From Nitrospirota bacterium (GTDB taxonomy: Bacteria > Nitrospirota > Nitrospiria > SBBL01 > JAADHI01): a stretch of 64,000 nt of DNA. A program made the translations under genes and the position numbers. Under the pieces are notes generated by a model. That model worked only from the letters and a program-made list of their open reading frames with translations, searched no databases and was not told the DNA's origin. Of the stretch, positions 57,716 to 64,000 are shown in pieces. Location: positions 80,158 to 144,157 of the forward strand of contig JAJDBX010000046.1 in assembly GCA_029261135.1 (NCBI GenBank), written 5' to 3'. Each line of letters starts with the position of its first letter. Positions within the stretch are counted from its first letter, which is position 1.

Positions 57716-58370
57716 CGGGTTCCGACATGGGGACAACTTTTTTCGGATGTATTTTGTGGACTTCGTGCTTTAATTCCAAGAGTTGAATCTCGAGTATTTT
57801 GAAACGGTCGGCAATAGGATCTCTCATCTTGGCATGATCCAGATCATCCTCTTCACTTTTTCTCCGGACAACCCTTCCCGGAATCCCCACAACAGTTGAA
57901 TGATCCGGTATCGCTTTCAATACCACAGAATTCGCACCAATGCGAACATGGGATCCCACAACAATGGCCCCCAGTACTTTTGCCCCTGCTCCGACAATCA
58001 CATGATCTCCGAGCGTGGGATGTCGCTTTCCCACTTCCCTGCCCGTCCCACCCAAGGTCACCCCTTGATAAAGGGTCACATGATCTCCTATTTCTGTGGT
58101 CTCTCCAATCACAACGCCCATGCCATGATCAATAAAAAATCCGTGGCCAATGACCGCCGCCGGATGAATTTCTATCCCCGTCACAAAACGGGAAAAATGC
58201 GAAAGGAGTCGGGGCAATACAGGGATATGCAAAAAATGAAGGAGGTGCGCCACACGATGAAGCAAAACCGCATGCAACCCTGGATAGGCCAGAAATATTT
58301 CAAGAAGACTTCTCGCGGCAGGATCGCGTTCCCTGACAGCCTGAATATCTCCTCTAACCGTTTTGAACAT
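57696..58370 (-). CDS. cysE: Serine O-acetyltransferase
   Basis: First step of cysteine synthesis from serine. Seen: helical N-terminal domain, catalytic-region [20 protein letters not shown], left-handed beta-helix hexapeptide repeats ([19 protein letters not shown]) and a charged C-terminal tail. 224 residues. It overlaps ispF by 17 bp and mutY by 20 bp, so the genes are packed in one operon. Confidence 0.93.
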   Translation of the reverse strand: MFKTVRGDIQAVRERDPAARSLLEIFLAYPGLHAVLLHRVAHLLHFLHIPVLPRLLSHFSRFVTGIEIHPAAVIGHGFFIDHGMGVVIGETTEIGDHVTLYQGVTLGGTGREVGKRHPTLGDHVIVGAGAKVLGAIVVGSHVRIGANSVVLKAIPDHSTVVGIPGRVVRRKSEEDDLDHAKMRDPIADRFKILEIQLLELKHEVHKIHPKKVVPMSEPDDEKKH

Positions 58371-58854
58371 CTTCTTTCAATGCTGAATGAAGTAGACAGA
58401 CCGCCTGCGCAGCAATGCCTTCTTCCCGACCGACAAAACCAATCTTCTCATTGGTGGATCCCTTGATATTGATATCCTCAGGGCGCATTGCCAGCGCATG
58501 GGAAATTTTTTGCTGCATTTTTTCAACATAAGGGAATATTTTTGGTGCTTCTGCAATCACGACACAATCACAATTGATCACACGATACCCTTTTTCAGAA
58601 AGCATCTTAGAAACAATTTCAAGGAGTTTCAAGCTTGAAATTCCTTTCCAACGTGGATCTCCTTCACGAAAATGACGACCGATATCACCTCCACCCAGCG
58701 CACCAAGAATTGCATCAGAAATAGCATGGGTCAAGACATCGCCATCAGAATATCCTTTTAAGCCTTTTTCATGTGGGATTTTAACCCCGCCGATAATACA
58801 AGGGATGCCGGGTTCAAGCGGGTGAACATCATAACCCATTCCCACTCTCATCAT
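58354..58854 (-). CDS. ispF: 2-C-methyl-D-erythritol 2,4-cyclodiphosphate synthase
   Basis: Non-mevalonate isoprenoid pathway. Seen: GMGYDVHPL (zinc ligands), [25 protein letters not shown] and the C-terminal [20 protein letters not shown]. 166 residues. Its ATG overlaps the ispD stop by 4 bp. Confidence 0.97.
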   Translation of the reverse strand: MMRVGMGYDVHPLEPGIPCIIGGVKIPHEKGLKGYSDGDVLTHAISDAILGALGGGDIGRHFREGDPRWKGISSLKLLEIVSKMLSEKGYRVINCDCVVIAEAPKIFPYVEKMQQKISHALAMRPEDINIKGSTNEKIGFVGREEGIAAQAVCLLHSALKEDVQNG

Positions 58855-59558
58855 GGTTTTACCCCTTCAACAGTCTGTTTTTTCAGAAAATATTCTGCCC
58901 AAGACAAATCTAAGGCCTCTGTAATCTTGATGTTTTCAGGAGGACCTTCAATACACGTAATCGAGACACCTAAACGTTCGACCAACATCGCGTCATCACT
59001 CGCAATAAAGTGATCGGAAGCGCCTCTTCGGTAAGCCTTCGCTAAAATCGAAAGCCGAAAAACTTGCGGGGTTTGCATAGCCCAAATCCTATCTCGTGGC
59101 ACACTGTTTTGTATCACACCTTCTCTAGAAACGACTTTAAGTGAATCCGTCACATACCGACCCGCCACAGCCCCGCCACTGACTTTCGCTTGTTGAACCA
59201 AGATTGAAATCAAGGTTGTCGTAAGTAAAGGTCTCGCCGCATCATGAACCAAAACGATGTTATCAGGGGATTGTTTATTTTCAAGATAATTAATCGCCGC
59301 CGCAGCGGAATCTTGACGTTCCTTGCCTCCAACCAACACTTTCTTCACTTTGCTTAAGCAATATTCAGAGATTAAATCTTCAGTAAAACGCTGATCTTCC
59401 TTTGGAATCACACAATAGACATCGTCTACACAAGCCGCCTCTTGAAAAGAGACTAGGCTATGGACGAGAATCGGCTTACCTGCAAGATCTAAAAACTGTT
59501 TTTTCCCCCCAAAACGTTGACCTGAACCCGCAGCAAGGACGATGGCATGAACCGTCAA
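58851..59558 (-). CDS. ispD: 2-C-methyl-D-erythritol 4-phosphate cytidylyltransferase
   Basis: Transfers CMP to methylerythritol phosphate. Seen: VLAAGSGQRFGGKKQF nucleotide-binding loop, VHDAARPLL, and IKITEALDL. 235 residues. ATGA overlaps on both sides link it to the PIN-TRAM gene and ispF. Confidence 0.96.
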   Translation of the reverse strand: MTVHAIVLAAGSGQRFGGKKQFLDLAGKPILVHSLVSFQEAACVDDVYCVIPKEDQRFTEDLISEYCLSKVKKVLVGGKERQDSAAAAINYLENKQSPDNIVLVHDAARPLLTTTLISILVQQAKVSGGAVAGRYVTDSLKVVSREGVIQNSVPRDRIWAMQTPQVFRLSILAKAYRRGASDHFIASDDAMLVERLGVSITCIEGPPENIKITEALDLSWAEYFLKKQTVEGVKP

Positions 59559-60652
59559 CGATTTTCTGCCATTCGGCTTTCTGACTCTGGATTGACTTCG
59601 TGTGTCGGAAAGTTGGAAGAAGAAATCGATCCTCCATTTGTTTCGCCATTCAAACTAGAACGAAACCGACTGAAAATCATCCGTCCAGCAGGGGTTTGAA
59701 GTACGCTCGTTACCGTAATCTGAATTGTTTTTCCGAGCGACTTACGCGCGTCATCGATCACAATCATTGTCCCGTCGTCCAGATAAGCAATGCCTTGCCC
59801 CATCTCTTTTCCTTCCTTCAAGACAAAAACACGCATCACTTCTCCAGGGAGGACGACAGGTTTTAAAGCGTTGCAAAGCTGATTGATATTGAGTACCCGA
59901 ACTCCCTGCAATTCTGCCACTTTGTTGAGGTTCAAATCATTTGTAATGACCTTTGCATTGATCGCTTTTCCGAGCGCAACAATTTTAGAATCCACTTCTC
60001 GAATTTTTGGAAAATCGGTCTCTACAATCTGAATTTTGATATCAGGCATCTGCTGCAATCGATGTAGGACATCCAAGCCCCGACGCCCTCGTGCCCGTTT
60101 CATTGAATCAGAAGAATCGGCAATATGTTGTAGTTCCAAAAGAATAAACTGAGGGGTGATAAAAACACCCTCTAAAAAGCCAGTCTCGCAGAGATCGGCA
60201 ATTCTTCCATCAATAATCACACTGGTATCCAGTATTTTAAGGCTTTCAGGAGCGGTTTCCGAAGGAAGGCTCTCTTGAGCATTTTTCAAGAAAAACCCCG
60301 AATCGACTTCAACCCTTAAACCCACCAAGGTTCCCACATAAGAGAAAAAGAGCAGTGAAAGCCCTTTTAGAGCAAAAGAAGCCATGGGTGCAACCCCAAG
60401 AAAAGGCTCAATGGATGTATTCACCAGCGTACCGGCAAGCAATCCGCCGACAAAACCGATCGCACCCCAACACAAGCGTTTTATATTGTTTTTCTTTAAG
60501 AAAATAGAAAAATAAATCAGTCCAAACCCTACAACAAGACCAAGCCCGGCCCCGGGATACGCCAAATGTTCCCCATATTCGGAAGAAACCGCATATCCTG
60601 AAAACGTACTCGCAAGTAATAAACTCAAGTAAATAATAAAATCTATCTTCAT
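59555..60652 (-). CDS. Membrane PIN-TRAM domain protein (YacL family)
   Basis: Membrane-anchored putative ribonuclease. Seen: four N-terminal membrane segments (about residues 1-115), a PIN domain (LDTSVIIDGRIADLCETGFL, further acidic residues in FILLELQHIADSSD and VITNDLNLNKVA), then a TRAM-like domain (VFVLKEGKEMGQGIAYLDDG). The ATG at 60652 has AAGGGGG at good spacing; the track's start is at 60670. The gene often precedes ispD, as here. Confidence 0.9.
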   Translation of the reverse strand: MKIDFIIYLSLLLASTFSGYAVSSEYGEHLAYPGAGLGLVVGFGLIYFSIFLKKNNIKRLCWGAIGFVGGLLAGTLVNTSIEPFLGVAPMASFALKGLSLLFFSYVGTLVGLRVEVDSGFFLKNAQESLPSETAPESLKILDTSVIIDGRIADLCETGFLEGVFITPQFILLELQHIADSSDSMKRARGRRGLDVLHRLQQMPDIKIQIVETDFPKIREVDSKIVALGKAINAKVITNDLNLNKVAELQGVRVLNINQLCNALKPVVLPGEVMRVFVLKEGKEMGQGIAYLDDGTMIVIDDARKSLGKTIQITVTSVLQTPAGRMIFSRFRSSLNGETNGGSISSSNFPTHEVNPESESRMAENR

Positions 60653-60750
60653 TCTCATGCCCCCTTGCAATTAAAATGAAAAGATAAGATCCCGAATTGT
60701 GCTTTTATGAAAATCATTGCTCTACTACCTTTCTAAAACTCATGCCACTT

Positions 60751-62220
60751 TCATGGTGATACTGTTAAAAATAATGTTCGATCTTGTCGCCGAATCAAAA
60801 GAAGGATCGGCATGTCTTTATCCGCATGTGAAATCTGTTGCTCATAGTCATCAATATTGTCAACAGACTCCCGATTGACCTCAATGATCAGATCTCCACG
60901 CTGAAGACCCGATTCTGCGGACTTGCTTCCCCGCTCAACCGTCATCACCACCACACCTTTCAAGTCCGCCTCAAGATTCAGCTCTTGAGCCAGGTTTTCG
61001 GTTAAGGTGCTGACGGTAATGCCTCCTAATAACGCACTTGTATTTCGTTCCGATTCCTGTGAGCGGCTTCGTTTTACAAATAGATCTTTCGGCTGTACCT
61101 CAATAATCACTTTCAGGGTGATCATTTTACGCTCTCGGATCACTTGCACTTTGAGATGATCTCCCGCCAAGGCCTTAGCAACAATATGCCGCAATTGGTT
61201 TGTATCTTTTACCGCTTGCCCGTTAAAAGACAGGATCACATCTCCTGTTTGGAAGCCCGCTTTTTCAGCAGGGCTACCGGCCATCACTTCGCTCACCAGA
61301 GCACCTTTGGCCTCCTGTAAACCCAGCCCTTTTGCGATTTGAGGCGTAACCTCTTGAATGGCGACACCCAGCCAGCCCCGAACCACCTTGCCCGATTTCA
61401 CTAAACTCCCGACAACAGATTGCACCATGTCGCTGGGAACGGCAAAGCCGATCCCCATATATCCGCCGCTTCGTGTAAAGATGGCCGTATTAATACCGAC
61501 CAGCTCACCCTGAATATTTACCATCGCGCCACCAGAATTTCCCGGATTAATCGCTGCATCCGTTTGAATAAAGTCTTCATATTCTGCCAGTCCGATATTT
61601 GCCCGACCAACCGCAGAGACAATCCCCATTGTCACAGTCTGCGTTAAGCCAAAAGGGTTACCCACGGCGAGGATATACTCACCCACCTGAAGCCTTGAAG
61701 AAATACCCCAGGGAATTGTGGGTAATCCGCTTGCATTAATCCTCACAACGGCCAAGTCTGTTTTTGGATCGGTGCCGACCACCGTTCCAATAAATTCCCT
61801 CTTATCTGAAAGGAGGACTTTTATTGAATCGGCATCTTCAATCACGTGATTGTTTGTCACAATCAATCCATCAGACTGAATGATCACCCCGGAGCCGGAA
61901 CCATCTCCCTTTCGGTCGTGCGGTCTTCCAAATTTATCACCAAAAAACCGGCGCAGCGGCCCCTGAAATGGAAAATCAGAGGAGTCCTTCTCCTCGGTTT
62001 TGGTACGGCGGGTTATCGAAATATTGACGACTACTGGCGTCACCGCTTTAGCAACGGTGACAAAGGCCTGCTCACTCTTGACCACGCCATTGGGTTTTGG
62101 CGAAAGGCTTTGTTTTCCGACCGCTTCACCCGAAGGGACAATACGAAAATTAGAACTCAGCACGACACCGAAAACGATACCCGCTAATAATAAAAAAGCG
62201 GAAAAGACAAATCGCCTCAT
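60751..62220 (-). CDS. Do/DegP-like periplasmic serine protease (HtrA family)
   Basis: Envelope quality-control protease and chaperone. Seen: signal anchor (FVFSAFLLLAGIVFGVVLSS), trypsin-like domain with catalytic histidine (VTNNHVIEDAD), aspartate (TDLAVVRINAS) and serine (NPGNSGGAMVN), followed by two PDZ domains. About 489 residues. The ATG at 62220 has GGAG 4 nt upstream; the track begins at TTG 62262 and a GTG at 62244 is also possible. Confidence 0.93.
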   Translation of the reverse strand: MRRFVFSAFLLLAGIVFGVVLSSNFRIVPSGEAVGKQSLSPKPNGVVKSEQAFVTVAKAVTPVVVNISITRRTKTEEKDSSDFPFQGPLRRFFGDKFGRPHDRKGDGSGSGVIIQSDGLIVTNNHVIEDADSIKVLLSDKREFIGTVVGTDPKTDLAVVRINASGLPTIPWGISSRLQVGEYILAVGNPFGLTQTVTMGIVSAVGRANIGLAEYEDFIQTDAAINPGNSGGAMVNIQGELVGINTAIFTRSGGYMGIGFAVPSDMVQSVVGSLVKSGKVVRGWLGVAIQEVTPQIAKGLGLQEAKGALVSEVMAGSPAEKAGFQTGDVILSFNGQAVKDTNQLRHIVAKALAGDHLKVQVIRERKMITLKVIIEVQPKDLFVKRSRSQESERNTSALLGGITVSTLTENLAQELNLEADLKGVVVMTVERGSKSAESGLQRGDLIIEVNRESVDNIDDYEQQISHADKDMPILLLIRRQDRTLFLTVSP

Positions 62221-62323
62221 TCCGCTCCGATCCTGTTTCGGCACGCCCCCCCTTTTAATCAATTTGTTTTGGGATTATACTACAGCCTTTTTCTTATTGT
62301 AAAGTACAGGAATAACAAGCCTT

Positions 62324-63709
62324 ATGCCCGACAAACTTGAAGAACCCCTTAATATCAAAAAAAAAGACCAGCACTTCATCTGGCATCCCTTCACCCAAAT
62401 GAAAGAATGGGAACAAGAACCACCCACCATCATTGTAAAGGGAGACGGGGTAACCCTCACCGACATCGAAGGAAAGCACTACCTCGATGGGACCTCTTCC
62501 TTATGGGTCAATATTCACGGGCACCGGCATCCGCATATCGATCAAGCATTGCTTGCGCAGATCAATCAAATTTCACACTCGACGCTCTTAGGGCTTGCCA
62601 ACCTCCCCTCAATAACGCTGGCAGAAAAACTCCTTCAAATCGCGCCAACTTCCGAATCGCCCCCTGAAAAACTCGCAAAAGTGTTTTACTCCGATAACGG
62701 CTCTACGGCGGTGGAGGTTGCTCTGAAAATCGCCTTCGGTTTTTGGCAATACCAAGGAAAGAATGAAAGGAGAAAAAAGCTTTTCATTTCCTTCGAGAAT
62801 GCCTATCACGGCGATACCATTGGCTCAGTCAGTTTGGGCGGCATTGACCTTTTCCACCAAACTTATGGCCCCCTTTTATTTGAGACGATTAAAGTCCCCG
62901 CGCCGACCTGCTATCGCTGCCCGATTGGGCTTCAATATCCTTCGTGCAACATGGCTTGCATTGATGAGGTCGAAAAAACCATGCAAGCGCATCAGCATCA
63001 ATGTGCCGGCCTCATCATCGAGCCCCTCATTCAGGCCGCCGCAGGCATGTTGACTGCGCCGCCCGGCTACCTCAAAAAGATCCGTGCGCTCTGTACCCGA
63101 TACAACATACTCATGATCGCCGACGAGGTCGCCACCGGATTTGGACGCACCGGCAAAATGTTCGCCTGCGAACATGAAGGGGTCGTGCCCGACCTCATGG
63201 CACTTTCCAAGGGGATTACAGGGGGATATCTTCCGCTCGCGGCAACACTCACCACCCAGCGTATTTATGATGCTTATCTCGGAGAATACGCTGAATTTAA
63301 AACCTTTTTTCATGGCCACAGCTACACGGGGAACCCTTTGGGCTGTGCCGCCGCCATCGCCAATTTGGAGGTCTTTGAAAAAGAAGAGACCCTAAAAAAC
63401 CTTCAAGCTAAAATTCAATTTGTGAAAGAAACAATCGATCCCTGGAAACACTGGACGCATGTCGGAGAAATCCGGCAGGCCGGGTTCATGATCGCCATTG
63501 AACTCGTTTCTGACAAAAGGACAAAACAGCCCTATGCTTTAGAAAAAAGAATGGGTGGCTTGGTGTGTCAGGAAGCAAAAGAACGTGGACTGATCTTACG
63601 TCCCCTCGGCAATGTCGTGGTCTTGATGCCCCCTTTATCCATTGAAATGGCTGATTTAGAAACGATGGTTTCAATTGTGGGGGACGCGATTAAAAAAGTG
63701 ACGGCTTGA
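62324..63709 (+). CDS. bioA: Adenosylmethionine-8-amino-7-oxononanoate aminotransferase
   Basis: PLP enzyme of biotin synthesis. Seen: HFIWHPFTQMKEW start region typical of BioA, YSDNGSTAVEVALKIA, IADEVATGFGRTGKMFACEH, the PLP-lysine segment LMALSKGITGGYLPLAATL and HSYTGNPLGCAAA. 461 residues. Divergent from the htrA-type gene. No other bio genes are in the window. Confidence 0.94.
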   Translation: MPDKLEEPLNIKKKDQHFIWHPFTQMKEWEQEPPTIIVKGDGVTLTDIEGKHYLDGTSSLWVNIHGHRHPHIDQALLAQINQISHSTLLGLANLPSITLAEKLLQIAPTSESPPEKLAKVFYSDNGSTAVEVALKIAFGFWQYQGKNERRKKLFISFENAYHGDTIGSVSLGGIDLFHQTYGPLLFETIKVPAPTCYRCPIGLQYPSCNMACIDEVEKTMQAHQHQCAGLIIEPLIQAAAGMLTAPPGYLKKIRALCTRYNILMIADEVATGFGRTGKMFACEHEGVVPDLMALSKGITGGYLPLAATLTTQRIYDAYLGEYAEFKTFFHGHSYTGNPLGCAAAIANLEVFEKEETLKNLQAKIQFVKETIDPWKHWTHVGEIRQAGFMIAIELVSDKRTKQPYALEKRMGGLVCQEAKERGLILRPLGNVVVLMPPLSIEMADLETMVSIVGDAIKKVTA

Positions 63710-64000
63710 GGAAGAAGAAACACGAATACTTATTCGCTCTATTCCAATTCCACAGACAATCTTTTCTTTTCCCCGTGCTCAATTGAAAATCTTAGAGGCG
63801 AAAAAGAAATAGCTTTCTCCCTAAACCCTTGTCAGGAACCGATTAAAATCGGTTCCTGAGTTGCAATAATAAAAGTCAAACAAAAACTTGATCCCTATTA
63901 CTCAGGGAAATTACTTACGCTACAGCTGTAAATCTAGTGGGCTTATCTTCTAATTTCTAAACTTGATAATAAACAGATACCTGCAATTTCTTTATTGACA
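63710..64000 (+). other. Terminal non-coding region
   Basis: 291 bp to the window edge with no ORF bearing a ribosome site. It holds the inverted repeat described separately; the last bases TTGACA could be a -35 element of a gene outside the window. Confidence 0.4.
63833..63858 (+). repeat. 12-bp perfect inverted repeat downstream of bioA
   Basis: CAGGAACCGATT-AA-AATCGGTTCCTG. The two-base centre is too tight for a normal RNA loop unless inner pairs open. No T-run follows on either strand, so a protein-binding dyad or weak terminator are both possible. Confidence 0.6.

Overview
The window looks like a chromosomal segment of a free-living Gram-negative (diderm) bacterium. It carries ftsEX-envC, a porin-like barrel, lipoproteins, a Do-type periplasmic protease, NtrYX, HrcA/CIRCE control of groESL, and the compact ribosomal order ffh-rpsP-khpA-rimM-trmD-rplS-rnhB-yraN. 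By eye the GC content is moderate (somewhat under 50%). Gene content and order fit a Nitrospirota- or deltaproteobacterium-like lineage, but no rRNA is present and the taxon is inferred, not shown. There is no prophage, CRISPR array or intact insertion sequence.

Layout. 1-9 kb: prepilin peptidase, tRNA-Leu(CAA), an M23 envelope protein, a cold-shock protein, secA with an overlapping GAF-GGDEF gene, then rqcH divergent from a stand-alone Smr gene (ribosome quality control). 9-18 kb: lytic transglycosylase, a hutG-like/hutU pair, GIY-YIG protein, HU, an RluD-type synthase, uvrA. 17.6-22 kb: a DUF4390-like protein followed by NtrY/NtrX-type sensor kinase and sigma-54 activator. 22.3-27.6 kb: an exosortase-associated acyltransferase, a small PstS-like protein, a porin-like barrel and a large GGDEF-EAL protein. 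27.6-29 kb: a decayed stretch with two pseudogenes (a small secreted protein and a Fic-family protein) and a 59-nt near-perfect palindrome. 29.1-37 kb: nitrate assimilation (NarB/NasA-type reductase, a DmsB-DmsC fusion, NirD, NirB). 37.2-40.6 kb: PilZ protein, a HEXXH lipoprotein and an exported protein. 40.7-63.7 kb: mostly conserved housekeeping genes (hydroxyacid dehydrogenase, recN, trxA, groESL, ctpA, envC-ftsX-ftsE, yraN-rnhB-rplS-trmD-rimM-khpA-rpsP, ffh, a GGDEF gene, mutY-cysE-ispF-ispD-PIN/TRAM, an htrA-type protease, bioA).

How parts work together. NasA plus the Fe-S/membrane fusion would reduce nitrate to nitrite, and NirBD would take nitrite to ammonium. Both transcription units (nasA and nirD) have the same upstream arrangement on the minus strand: a -24/-12 (sigma-54) promoter with GG-N10-GC spacing, a short leader, and a strong intrinsic terminator directly before the start codon. 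Parts of the leaders can fold into alternative hexaloop hairpins with the A1/G4 signature of ANTAR (NasR/EutV-type) antitermination. This double control (sigma-54 activation plus transcription antitermination) is the most interesting signal in the window. An NtrX-type sigma-54 activator is encoded 10 kb away; no ANTAR protein is in the window. Cyclic-di-GMP turnover and reception are also well represented: three GGDEF proteins, one of them with EAL, plus one PilZ-like protein.
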